Source of the DNA: Arthrobacter sp. Leaf69
Lineage (GTDB): Bacteria > Actinomycetota > Actinomycetes > Actinomycetales > Micrococcaceae
Assembly (NCBI RefSeq): GCF_001422645.1
Contig: NZ_LMLR01000011.1
Span: 62,001 to 126,000, forward strand
Reading direction: 5' to 3'
DNA length: 64,000 nt
Below the pieces are notes generated by a model, which had not been told where the DNA came from, made no database searches, and was given only the letters and a program-made list of their open reading frames with translations. This document shows positions 18,434 to 26,255 of this stretch, one piece after another. Numbering within the stretch: position 1 is the stretch's first letter; each line of letters begins with the position of its first letter. The translations under genes and the position numbers were made by a program.

Positions 18434-18483
18434 AAGGGCCGGGCCCGCGCCGTCTGTCAAGACGGTGCGGGCCCGGCCCTTTT
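18434..18483. terminator. Bidirectional terminator between ppm1 and rbpA
   Basis: A long inverted repeat has arms starting AAGGGCCGGGCCCGC and ending GCGGGCCCGGCCCTTTT, with an inner GCCGTC/GACGGT pair and a short loop near 18455-18460. T runs lie on one side and A on the other, which suits the two convergent genes. Confidence 0.9.
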
Positions 18484-18501
18484 GGCTGGTGCGCGGTCTG
18501 C

Positions 18502-18849
18502 CTAGGCTGAGCGGCGTTCGCCGCGCCGTTCGCGCAGGATCGTGAGGCGGTCCTCGAGGATCTGCTCGAGTTCAGGCAACGAGCGGCGTTCCAAGAGCAT
18601 GTCCCAGTGCGTGCGGACTGCCTTCTCGTTGAGGTTTACGGGGCGTTCGCCGTCGACGAGCAGGGCTTCCTTGCCTGTCTTCGATACCCAGACCGGGGGA
18701 ATTTCCGCTTCGGAAGAGAAGGTCACGAACACCTGTTCGCCGTCCTCGCAACGGTACTCAACACGCTGGCGCGGAGCCGGCTCGACACCGGATTCGGTTT
18801 CCATGCTCTGTGCGCCAAGGCGCATACCCCGCAGGCTGCGATCGCTCAT
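18502..18849 (-). CDS. rbpA: RNA polymerase-binding protein RbpA
   Basis: RbpA binds RNA polymerase and group 1/2 sigma factors and stabilises the open complex in actinobacteria. The 115-residue product shows the family landmarks MSDRSLRGMRLGAQS, RVEYRCEDGEQ, AEIPPVW, and the sigma-interaction helix TRTHWDMLLERRS-like (here VRTHWDMLLERRSLPELE). A GAGGGAGAAAAG ribosome site precedes the ATG at 18849-18847, so the longer in-frame N-terminal extension is not used. A SigR/SigH-type promoter lies about 140 bases upstream (see 18998-19023). Confidence 0.96.
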   Translation of the reverse strand: MSDRSLRGMRLGAQSMETESGVEPAPRQRVEYRCEDGEQVFVTFSSEAEIPPVWVSKTGKEALLVDGERPVNLNEKAVRTHWDMLLERRSLPELEQILEDRLTILRERRGERRSA

Positions 18850-18997
18850 CTTTTCTCCCTCTATTCGGTTCGCAGGGTCATGCCCTGCGTTCGCCGGGGG
18901 CCGCGAGGCGGCACCGGACTGCTGTTTGCATTGCGCTGAATCACCGGATATCACCGGATTTCACAGAACCCGCACGTGAAAAGTCGTCACAGGATTC

Positions 18998-19023
18998 AAC
19001 GCTTAGAAAAGCTAAATTGTTCC
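18998..19023 (-). promoter_or_regulatory. SigR/SigH-like promoter of rbpA
   Basis: On the minus strand GGAACA (19023-19018) and CGTT (19001-18998) are separated by exactly 16 bases. This matches the GGAAYA-N16-CGTT promoter type of the thiol-stress ECF sigma factors SigH (mycobacteria) and SigR (Streptomyces, where rbpA is a SigR target). Transcription would start near 18990, leaving a leader of about 140 bases. Confidence 0.6.
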
Positions 19024-19118
19024 GCCGGAGTGAACCAGCCGGACAAATACTCAACTATACGGGTAACGGACACCCCCGGTAAAGCCTGGGCCCCGGTGCC
19101 GGCCGTTCCTGGCAGCAG

Positions 19119-19155
19119 AACGGGGAGGCACCCGCCATGCGGATGCCTCCCCGTT
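19119..19155 (-). terminator. Hairpin terminator after the SPFH gene
   Basis: A perfect 12-bp stem (AACGGGGAGGCA with TGCCTCCCCGTT) and a 13-base loop lie just downstream of the SPFH stop codon. No long T run follows, so it may end transcription only partly. Confidence 0.7.
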
Positions 19156-19166
19156 CCTGCAGGCTC

Positions 19167-20180
19167 CTAGGCCTCCGGTGTGGCCGGGATGCCTGCGGCG
19201 CCGGTGGCGGATCCTGCTGCCGGCGCCGGTGAAGCCGCCCGGGCAGGTGCAGGTTCCGCTGCGGCGTCGAAGTCCGGGCCGAACAGGCTGTCGTTGGGCT
19301 GGCCGTCCTTGCTGCCGCCCAGCGCACTGCCGATGCCCTTGAGGGCTTCGCCGACTTCGCTGGGAATGATCCACAGCTTGTTTGCGGAGCCCTCGGCGAT
19401 TTTCGGGAGGGTCTGCAGGTACTGGTAGGCCAGGAGCTTCTGGTCCGGGTTGCCCTTATGGATGGCGTCGAACACCTTCTGGATGGCTTGCGCCTCGCCG
19501 TCGGCGCGGAGGATTGCCGCCTTCGCGTCGCCCTCGGCCTTCAGGATCGATGACTGGCGCTGGCCCTCAGCGGTGAGGATGGCGGACTGCTTGGTGCCTT
19601 CCGCGGTCAGGATGGCGGCGCGGCGGTCCCGTTCGGCGCGCATCTGCTTCTCCATGGAGTCCTGGATGGAGTGGGGCGGATCGATCGCCTTGAGCTCCAC
19701 CCTGGAGACACGGATGCCCCAGCGGCCGGTTGCTTCGTCCAGCACGCCGCGGAGCTGCCCATTGATCTGGTCACGCGAGGTCAGGGCCTCTTCGAGGTTC
19801 AGGCCGCCGACGACGTTGCGCAGCGTCGTGGTGGTCAGCTGCTCCACGGCCTGGATGTAGTTGGCGATTTCGTACGTGGCCGCACGCGCGTCGGTCACCT
19901 GGAAGTAGACCACCGTGTCGATCGAGACGACGAGGTTGTCCTCGGTGATCACGGGCTGCGGGGGGAAGGAGACCACCTGTTCACGCAGGTCAAGCAGCGG
20001 CAGCAGCCGGTCCACGAACGGGATCAGGATCGTGAGGCCGGGGTTCAGCGTGCGCTGGTACTTGCCCAGCCGTTCGACGACGCCGGCCCGGGCCTGCGGA
20101 ACAATCCGCACCGACCGCACCAGCACGATTATTACGAACGCAACGAGAACCAGCAGCACGATTGCGACTGCGATATCCAT
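19167..20180 (-). CDS. SPFH/band-7 membrane protein (paraslipin, QmcA-like)
   Basis: A 337-residue prohibitin/stomatin-family protein. It has one N-terminal membrane helix (about 4-22), then the SPFH domain (RIVPQARAGVVERLGKYQ, GLTILIPFVDR, DNLVVSIDTVVYFQV), and then an Ala/Glu-rich coiled coil with repeated ILTAEG-type units (about 190-245). It ends in a low-complexity Ala/Pro tail. Such proteins form large membrane rings or scaffolds. The NfeD gene upstream on the same strand is the usual partner of this class, which supports the call. Confidence 0.92.
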   Translation of the reverse strand: MDIAVAIVLLVLVAFVIIVLVRSVRIVPQARAGVVERLGKYQRTLNPGLTILIPFVDRLLPLLDLREQVVSFPPQPVITEDNLVVSIDTVVYFQVTDARAATYEIANYIQAVEQLTTTTLRNVVGGLNLEEALTSRDQINGQLRGVLDEATGRWGIRVSRVELKAIDPPHSIQDSMEKQMRAERDRRAAILTAEGTKQSAILTAEGQRQSSILKAEGDAKAAILRADGEAQAIQKVFDAIHKGNPDQKLLAYQYLQTLPKIAEGSANKLWIIPSEVGEALKGIGSALGGSKDGQPNDSLFGPDFDAAAEPAPARAASPAPAAGSATGAAGIPATPEA

Positions 20181-20277
20181 ACATCACCTATTCCCCAGAT
20201 TTGGTCTTGCTATGGTCTGCGGCGGTGTGCCGCCGCATGCCCGGCGCCGGTGTCGGCCGCCGGAATAATTGTGGGCG

Positions 20278-20739
20278 CTATGGAGTCGCGGTTTCCGGCT
20301 GCGGCGCGACCACCGCTGTGGCGCCGTCGATCGCGCTGACAATCGCATGCTGTCCGGGTGTCAGGACTCCGGTCTCCGAGCGGGCGCTCCAGACGTCGCC
20401 GCCGATCTTGACCAGGCCTCCGCTGGCACTGACCGGCTCCATCACCAGGGCCGATTCGCCGATCAGGCGTTCGACATTACTCCGGCGGTCGGCCGGACCC
20501 TTGTGGAGGTGTTTGAGGGCGACGGGCCGCACGAACCCGATCATCAGCAGGGAAACCACGCAGAAAGCCACGATCTGCAGGCCAAGGTCGGCCCCGGCCA
20601 AGGAGGCGACCAGCCCGGCGAGGGCTCCGCCGCCAAGCATGATGAAGAACAGGTCCAAGGTGATCATTTCCACCACGGCAAACACGAGGAAGACCGTGAG
20701 CCACAGTGCCCACCAGTTTTCGGGTAGCCATTCAAACAT
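20278..20739 (-). CDS. NfeD-like membrane protein
   Basis: This 153-residue protein has two or three hydrophobic helices in its first 75 residues (WWALWLTVFLVFAVVEM; FFIMLGGGALAGLVASL). The C-terminal soluble beta-barrel of the OB type is seen in LIGESALVMEPVSASGGLVKIGGDVW. This is the short NfeD1b-like form without a protease domain. NfeD proteins work with SPFH proteins in membrane microdomains, and the SPFH gene is 97 bases downstream in the same direction. Confidence 0.9.
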   Translation of the reverse strand: MFEWLPENWWALWLTVFLVFAVVEMITLDLFFIMLGGGALAGLVASLAGADLGLQIVAFCVVSLLMIGFVRPVALKHLHKGPADRRSNVERLIGESALVMEPVSASGGLVKIGGDVWSARSETGVLTPGQHAIVSAIDGATAVVAPQPETATP

Positions 20740-20884
20740 CGTTTTCCCCCTTCGCCCCGGGGGCTGCAGGCGCAGACCCTCGGTAACTGTGTTTCCATAC
20801 TAAGCCGAACGGCAACGCTAGCGGAGGGCAGCGGAAATCAGGTGGAGAACGTGGCCAAGTCGTTACCTCCGGGTATGCCGGGCG

Positions 20885-21760
20885 TCAGTGGCGGGGCTCG
20901 AAAACGTTGATCCGGAACCGGGCGGACACTGCCGTGAGCGGGGGGAGCCCGGCCGCAAGGGACGCCAGGGCTCCGCGGTCCAGGTGATGCCCGGCCGGAC
21001 CCATCAGGGCCAGCCGGGCGACGTCGTCCGGGGACAGCGAGAGGGGGACGTCCAGATGGTCGGCGGAGAGCGCCGCGAAGTGTCCCTCGAGCGAGGCGGC
21101 CAGCCGTTCATCCTTCGCCGGGTCGATGCCGAGCATGCCGGTCTGTCCGGCCACCTCCGCGAGGTGGCCCTGCCGCGGCGTCACGACGACGAGCCTGCCG
21201 CCCGGGCGCAGCACGCGGGCGAACTCCGAGGCGTTGCGCGGAGCAAACACGACAGTGATGACATCGACAGCGTGATCGGCCAGCGGGAGCGGCTGCCACA
21301 CATCTCCGACGACGTTGACAGCGTCCGGGTTCAGCCGGGCGGCCCGGCGGAGCGCGAACTTTGAAATATCCAGGCCGATGGCCCCGGCGCGTATCCCGTC
21401 GTGCGCCAGCCGGTCCAGCAGGGCCCGGAGGTAGTGACCGGTCCCGGTTCCGGCGTCCAGGACCGTCCCCGGGCTTCGCGCAGCGTTGCCGGCGAGGGCC
21501 CCCGCCGCCCGTTCCGCCACAGCATCGGCGAGGGGGCGGTAGTGGCCGGCGGAGAGGAAGTCGAAGCGTGCCGCCACCATGTCGGCGGTGTCCGCCTCGA
21601 AAACGGTGCCCTTGCCGACGAGGAAGTTGAAGTATCCCTGCTTGGCCGCGTCGAAACTGTGCCCGGCCGGGCACGCAAGGGAACGGCCGGCGGCGTCGCT
21701 GAATCCCAAGGGGTCACGGCAGACCGGGCACAGCAAGGACGTGGCGGATTCGGCGGGCAT
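20885..21760 (-). CDS. RlmA-like 23S rRNA (guanine-N1)-methyltransferase
   Basis: The 291-residue product begins with a zinc site (Cys11, Cys14, Cys30, His34 in CPVC and CPAGHSFD), followed by QGYFNFL as in RlmA. A Rossmann-type SAM domain has VLDAGTGTGHYL, GLDISKFALRRAAR and FARVLRPGGRLVVVTPR. RlmA enzymes methylate G745 or G748 of 23S rRNA, and the second type can give macrolide resistance; I cannot tell which applies. I chose the ATG at 21760-21758 because AGGA lies upstream; in-frame starts at 21769 and 21802 are possible. Confidence 0.82.
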   Translation of the reverse strand: MPAESATSLLCPVCRDPLGFSDAAGRSLACPAGHSFDAAKQGYFNFLVGKGTVFEADTADMVAARFDFLSAGHYRPLADAVAERAAGALAGNAARSPGTVLDAGTGTGHYLRALLDRLAHDGIRAGAIGLDISKFALRRAARLNPDAVNVVGDVWQPLPLADHAVDVITVVFAPRNASEFARVLRPGGRLVVVTPRQGHLAEVAGQTGMLGIDPAKDERLAASLEGHFAALSADHLDVPLSLSPDDVARLALMGPAGHHLDRGALASLAAGLPPLTAVSARFRINVFEPRH

Positions 21761-21868
21761 ACTGTCCATCCTAGGGCGGTGGCGTCCGGGCCGGGCCGTC
21801 ACAGCGGACCTGACCAGCGGCTTCCCGCGGCCGCGCCGCCACGGGTACGGACCCGCCGACGTGAGCTA

Positions 21869-21898
21869 TTTCACTACCGGGAAAACTGCGGCTAGGCT
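21869..21898 (+). promoter_or_regulatory. Promoter of the S9 peptidase gene, leaderless
   Basis: TTTCAC (21869-21874) and TAGGCT (21893-21898) are 18 bases apart. The GTG start at 21906 lies seven bases after the -10 box and has no ribosome site, so the transcript should start at the start codon. Confidence 0.5.
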
Positions 21899-21905
21899 CG
21901 CTCAC

Positions 21906-23984
21906 GTGAAATCCGAACATCTGCCGCTGCTCAAGTCCGTCTCCGCCCCCGCCGTGCATCCGGACGGCGGCCGCGCCGTTGTGTCGGTGCTGCGGCCCGA
22001 CTTCGACGCCGACGCTTACGTCGGCCAGTTGTGGACGGTGCCGCTGGACTCCCCACCGAACCCCGGCCGCGCCCCGCGCCGCCTGACCCGCGGATTCCGC
22101 GACACCGCCCCGGACTTCTCGCCGGACGGCCGCGTGCTGGCGTTCCTGCGGGCCGCCGACGGCGGCAAACCCCAGCTCCACATCGTGGAGGCCGACGGCG
22201 GCGAGCCGCAGCCCGTCACCGACGCGCCACTGGGCGTGTCGGCCTTCGCATGGTCCCCCGATTCCCGGCGCATCGTCTACGGCGCCCGGGTGCCGGACGA
22301 AGGCCGCTACGGCAGCACCGACGGGATCTCCGCCGGCGGCGAGGACGCCCGGCTGGTCACTGATTACCAGTACCGGATGAACGGCGTGGGGTACACCGCG
22401 GACAAACCGGTTCAGCAGTTCCTCGTGGAGGTTCCGGATCCCGGGGCCGAACCCAAGGTGGCACCCAAGGGCCGCGCGTTGAAGGCCGCCGCCGCAGGAA
22501 CACCCGGCCGCGGCAACGCCGTCGGAACCGCCGGGCTGCTACCGGTCGCGCAGCAGCTGACCACCTCCGCCACCGACCACAACGGCGCATCCTTCGGCGC
22601 CGACGGACAAACCATCTACTTCACGGCCGCCCTGCATGAAGGCAGCGATGCCGATCTCGCCACCGGCATCTACCGCATCACGGTAGGCGAGGGCGTCGGG
22701 GGAGCGGAGCCGGAGGCCGTCGCCCCGGCCAACACGGGCCGGCAGTCCGTCCACGCCGTCCGCCAGTCGGAGGACGGGCAGTGGATCTTCTTCCTCGCCC
22801 AGGACATCGGCGAATCGGGCCAGGACTTCGTGGCGCGCAACACGGCGCTCTACGTGATGCCGTCCGGCGGCGGGGACGCCACACGCCTCAGCGACGTCGA
22901 GACCATGGACCTCGGCTGCAACGGCAGGATCGAACTGCGCGGGCCCGATTCCGCGCTGCTGTTGAACAACGCCCGTGGCACGGTCGAGCTGCACGAGTTC
23001 CGGGCCTCGGGGAACCACCAGGCGCTGATCCAAGGCGATCGTGCCGTCACCGGCGTCGCAGCCCGCGACGGATCGCTCGTGGTCAGTTTCGCCGACGCGG
23101 CGACTGCCGGGGACGTGGCGGTGTTCGACGGCGGGCAGCTCCGCGTCCTGACGGATTTCTCCGCACAGCTCCGCTCGGACGCCGGAATCGTTGAGCCGCT
23201 CGAGCTGACATTCCCCTCCTCCGACGGCTACCCCGTCCACGGCTGGCTGGTGAGGCCGTCGGGCCAGGGACCACACCCGGTCCTGCTGAACATCCACGGC
23301 GGCCCGTTTGCCCAGTTCACCGGGGCCCTGTTCGACGAAGCCCAGGTCTATGCCGCGGCTGGCTACGCCGTCCTGATGTGCAACCCGCGGGGCTCGGCCG
23401 GCTACGGCCAGGCGCACGGGCGGGCCATCAAGGAGAAAATGGGCACCCTGGACATGCAGGACGTCCTGGCCTTCCTCGACGGTGCGCTCGGCAAATTCGA
23501 GGACCTCGACGAGGGTTCGCTCGGCATTATGGGAGGCTCCTACGGCGGCTACCTCACCGCCTGGACCATCAGCCACGACCACCGCTTCAAGGCCGCCATC
23601 GTGGAACGCGGCTTCCTGGATCCCGTGAGCTTCACCGGTTCCTCCGACATTGGCTGGTTCTTCGGCGCGGAATACACCGGCCGAACCGCCGAGCAGATGG
23701 CCGCGCAAAGCCCGATGGCCCGGGTGGAACAGGTCCGCACACCGGCCCTGGTCATCCACAGCGAAGAGGACCTCCGGTGCCCGGTGGAGCAGGGCCAGCG
23801 GTATTTCACCGCGCTCAAACAGCTGGGCGTGGAGGCCGCGTTCCTGGTCTTCCCGGGGGAGAACCACGAACTCTCCCGCTCCGGGACGCCGCACCACCGC
23901 AAGCAGCGCTTCGACCACATCCTGCAGTGGTGGGCCCGTTACCTTCCGACGGCGGAAAACCCGGCGCCTGCGGCCCGGCCCTGA
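21906..23984 (+). CDS. S9-family (prolyl oligopeptidase-type) serine peptidase
   Basis: The 692-residue enzyme has an N-terminal beta-propeller built of WD/PD40-like repeats (FSPDGRVLAFLRA, AWSPDSRRIVYGA) and a C-terminal alpha/beta hydrolase domain. The nucleophile is Ser545 in GGSYGGYLTAW. HSEEDLRCP carries the aspartate and GENHELSRSG the histidine. NIHGGPF supplies the oxyanion region. Such acyl-aminoacyl-peptidase or dipeptidyl-peptidase enzymes cut short peptides. There is no signal peptide, so it should be cytosolic. GTG 21906 is chosen because the family N-terminus and the promoter both point to it. Confidence 0.92.
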   Translation: MKSEHLPLLKSVSAPAVHPDGGRAVVSVLRPDFDADAYVGQLWTVPLDSPPNPGRAPRRLTRGFRDTAPDFSPDGRVLAFLRAADGGKPQLHIVEADGGEPQPVTDAPLGVSAFAWSPDSRRIVYGARVPDEGRYGSTDGISAGGEDARLVTDYQYRMNGVGYTADKPVQQFLVEVPDPGAEPKVAPKGRALKAAAAGTPGRGNAVGTAGLLPVAQQLTTSATDHNGASFGADGQTIYFTAALHEGSDADLATGIYRITVGEGVGGAEPEAVAPANTGRQSVHAVRQSEDGQWIFFLAQDIGESGQDFVARNTALYVMPSGGGDATRLSDVETMDLGCNGRIELRGPDSALLLNNARGTVELHEFRASGNHQALIQGDRAVTGVAARDGSLVVSFADAATAGDVAVFDGGQLRVLTDFSAQLRSDAGIVEPLELTFPSSDGYPVHGWLVRPSGQGPHPVLLNIHGGPFAQFTGALFDEAQVYAAAGYAVLMCNPRGSAGYGQAHGRAIKEKMGTLDMQDVLAFLDGALGKFEDLDEGSLGIMGGSYGGYLTAWTISHDHRFKAAIVERGFLDPVSFTGSSDIGWFFGAEYTGRTAEQMAAQSPMARVEQVRTPALVIHSEEDLRCPVEQGQRYFTALKQLGVEAAFLVFPGENHELSRSGTPHHRKQRFDHILQWWARYLPTAENPAPAARP

Positions 23985-24042
23985 GCCGACACGCAGCGCA
24001 GACGGCGCGGCGGGCGGCACATGCCCGGGACCATCCGGCGGA

Positions 24043-24705
24043 TCAGGCGCCCGGCAGGAACCCCAGTTCCTGCCGGGCGAGGCTGATATCGGGCTGGGAC
24101 CAGCGTGCGGAGTACTCGGCATTGCTGCTGATGGACCGCAGCTCGGCACGGTCCAGGTACAGGATGCCGTGCAGGTGGTCTGTTTCGTGCTGGACAATCC
24201 GCGCCTGCCAGCCGCTGAACTCCCGCTGCTGGGCACTTCCGTCCGGGGCGGTGAAGTCGAGCCGCACCGCTTCGGGCCGGACTACGGCGGCCTGCAGTCC
24301 GTTCAGGGACAGGCATCCTTCGTAGAACGCCACCGCGGAACCGACCAGCGGCGCGAAGGACGGGTTGAGCATAGCGAAGAACGGCAGCGGCTCCCGTCCG
24401 CGGACGGCGGCGACCTCGGGATCGACCTCGAACTGGTCCTCCAGGACCGCGATCTGCAACGGAATGCCGAGCTGTGGTGCCGCCAGCCCGACGCCGGGCG
24501 CCTTGTGCATGACGCTGCGCATGAGGTCGAGCAGCTGGCCGAGTTCGGCGTCGTTCAGCTGGCCGGTGAAGGGCGCTGCGAGCTGCCGGAGCACCGGATG
24601 TCCCGCCTGGACAATGGTGGGGAGCACCCCGGCGGTCAGGACCTGCTGGACGGTTTCATGGATTTGGGCGGCGCTGTAGTCAGTCGGCTTGGCGTCAGGA
24701 GACAT
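24043..24705 (-). CDS. def: Peptide deformylase
   Basis: Peptide deformylase removes the N-formyl group from new proteins and uses a metal held by one Cys and two His. The three family motifs are present in this 220-residue protein: GVGLAAPQ, EGCLSL with the metal Cys, and QHETDHLHG (HExxH). The N-terminus is about 30 residues longer than the shortest forms, as is usual in actinobacteria. It converges with the S9 peptidase gene, and no clear terminator lies between them. Confidence 0.95.
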   Translation of the reverse strand: MSPDAKPTDYSAAQIHETVQQVLTAGVLPTIVQAGHPVLRQLAAPFTGQLNDAELGQLLDLMRSVMHKAPGVGLAAPQLGIPLQIAVLEDQFEVDPEVAAVRGREPLPFFAMLNPSFAPLVGSAVAFYEGCLSLNGLQAAVVRPEAVRLDFTAPDGSAQQREFSGWQARIVQHETDHLHGILYLDRAELRSISSNAEYSARWSQPDISLARQELGFLPGA

Positions 24706-24714
24706 GCCAACAGA

Positions 24715-25698
24715 CTACTGGCGTCCGCAAGCCGTTGAAACAAAGTCGTGGATGCGTCCGCGCAGCATCCCACCGGCGTCGATCTTCACCACACCGTCGC
24801 GTCCGCCGGCGGACACCCTGAGCGGCAGCAGGGTGCCCACCTTGTCGTCCGCTATGGCGTGGGGATCGCAGCGTGCGGGCCGGATCCCCAGCCGGAAGTG
24901 CTGGATGGCCCCGCCGGCGTGGACCGCGACGGAGCGCGGCCAGGGCGCAACCGGATCTTCGTCAATCAGGGTGGTCCCGTCGATCCGGTGGAGGATCAGG
25001 GCTCCCGACGGGCCGGGAAGTGGGGAACCAGGGGTGCTCCGCGGAGTGATGGCGAGTCCCAGCACGGCACGTTGTCCGTCGGCCGAGACTTCCAGTTCCG
25101 GTTCCAGCCGGATCCCGGCGACGGCGGAGACCGCCAGGGCGAGGCATATTTCCGCGTTGTTCCGGCTCAGCACGCCATAGGGATCGGTGGCGGGCACCGT
25201 CGCTGCGGGCCCGGTTGCCTTGGCTTCGGCCAGCTGCAGCGCCACTGTGGCTCCCTCGTTCGATCCGGTCCGGGGAGGTCCGCAGTCGGGGGAGCTCAAT
25301 GGTGCAGGCAGGATCTTCGTCTGGCCGGGGGGAAGTTCGATCCCGCCGGGTGTCGCCGGCCATTCGATGGTGCCGGAGAACAGCGGGCTGGATGCAAGTG
25401 CGCCGAGCACGGTCACGGGGCGGGCGGTGGTGTTTGTCAGCTGGATGGCGATGATCCGGCGGCTGTAGTTGTCGCGCAGCTGGTTGATCTCGGCGGTGAC
25501 CGGCACGTCTGTTCCCGGCGAACCGGCCGCTGCCGTGGGCGCCGTGGAAGGTTCGCCGGGAACGGACATGCCCGCGCTGCAGGACACCGTCGCGGCGATG
25601 GCCACCGCGGCAGCCGCAGCGCTGAACGACCTGAAGAATCCGGTTCCGCCAGCCGGACGTCGGAGCGGGGGGACTCGGCGTTGGGGGACACAGCCCAT
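24715..25698 (-). CDS. Putative lipoprotein of unknown function
   Basis: A 327-residue protein with a basic N-terminus, a hydrophobic stretch (about 27-37, AAAAAVAIAATV) and a likely lipidation site at Cys40 in TVSC. The rest is soluble and rich in beta-strand-like segments such as IIAIQLTNTTARPVTVLGA and AVLGLAITPRS. It may be an Ig-like beta-sandwich exposed outside the cell. I do not recognise a family. ATG 25698-25696 follows a TACACT box on the minus strand at six bases, so the message is probably leaderless. A much longer upstream frame to 26013 is low-complexity and rejected. Confidence 0.75.
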   Translation of the reverse strand: MGCVPQRRVPPLRRPAGGTGFFRSFSAAAAAVAIAATVSCSAGMSVPGEPSTAPTAAAGSPGTDVPVTAEINQLRDNYSRRIIAIQLTNTTARPVTVLGALASSPLFSGTIEWPATPGGIELPPGQTKILPAPLSSPDCGPPRTGSNEGATVALQLAEAKATGPAATVPATDPYGVLSRNNAEICLALAVSAVAGIRLEPELEVSADGQRAVLGLAITPRSTPGSPLPGPSGALILHRIDGTTLIDEDPVAPWPRSVAVHAGGAIQHFRLGIRPARCDPHAIADDKVGTLLPLRVSAGGRDGVVKIDAGGMLRGRIHDFVSTACGRQ

Positions 25699-25704
25699 GG
25701 GGTC

Positions 25705-25763
25705 AGTGTATTCCCGGCGCGGGGCCGCGTGTCCGGCACCGGGCGGGCGTTTTCGGTTAGTCT
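25705..25763. promoter_or_regulatory. Back-to-back promoters for the lipoprotein and NTF2-like genes
   Basis: On the minus strand TACACT (25710-25705) stands six bases before the lipoprotein ATG. On the plus strand TAGTCT (25758-25763) stands six bases before the ATG at 25770. Both genes would be leaderless, and their -35 regions would overlap within about 45 bases. Confidence 0.5.
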
Positions 25764-25769
25764 CGAGCC

Positions 25770-26174
25770 ATGACGCCACCAACCCCCTTGGAATGCGTCC
25801 TCGGCCTGTTGCACGCTCTTGAAAACGGCGGCGGGGCGAAGGACATCGCCCCCTTCCTGGCCGCGGACTACACCCTGCGCGAGGCGCCCCACCCGCTGGC
25901 CCCGGCCGGAGCGACGCGGAACCGCGACGAGGCCCTCGCGGGCGCGGCTGCGGCACATGACGTGATCTCGGGGCAGCGCTTCGCCGTGCGGCGCACGACG
26001 TGTGAAGGCACACGTGTGGTGGTGGAAGCCGAGTGGACGGCCACCGTGCTGATGGACCTGCCGCACTGGGACGCCGGAGAGATCATCCGCGCCCGGATCG
26101 CGTCCGTCTTTGAGGTCGTGGACGGGCGGGTCGTCAGCCAGGACAGCTACGACTGCTACTTCACGCCGGCCTGA
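25770..26174 (+). CDS. NTF2/SnoaL-like domain protein
   Basis: A single-domain 134-residue protein of the SnoaL/NTF2-like fold. It has an initial helix (VLGLLHALENG), a FLAADYTLREAPHPL turn, a GQRFAVRRTTCEGTRVVVEAEW strand pair, and a final RIASVFEVVDGRVVSQDSYDCYF hairpin. These folds serve as small-molecule isomerases, hydrolases or binding proteins, and no catalytic function can be named. It has no signal peptide. It is divergent from the lipoprotein gene, with which it shares a promoter region. Confidence 0.8.
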   Translation: MTPPTPLECVLGLLHALENGGGAKDIAPFLAADYTLREAPHPLAPAGATRNRDEALAGAAAAHDVISGQRFAVRRTTCEGTRVVVEAEWTATVLMDLPHWDAGEIIRARIASVFEVVDGRVVSQDSYDCYFTPA

Positions 26175-26177
26175 GCC

Positions 26178-26237
26178 GACGGGCCCGGGCCCGTCAGTGA
26201 GTGGGTCAGTCACTGCGTGGGTCTGTCACTGCGTGGG
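26178..26237. terminator. Palindrome and short direct repeats between convergent genes
   Basis: A perfect 18-bp palindrome (GACGGGCCCGGGCCCGTC, 26178-26195) is followed by two copies of GTCACTGCGTGGG at a 16-base period (26209-26221 and 26225-26237). The site lies between the NTF2-like gene and the convergent hydroxylase gene and probably ends transcription from both sides. No T run is present. Confidence 0.55.
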
Positions 26238-26255
26238 GCGTTATCGCAGGGCTGT

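Noticed and set aside
25699..26013. N-terminal extension of the putative lipoprotein to 26013
   Set aside because: The extra 105 residues are Arg/Pro/Gly-rich, overlap the NTF2-like gene on the other strand and would bury the signal peptide.
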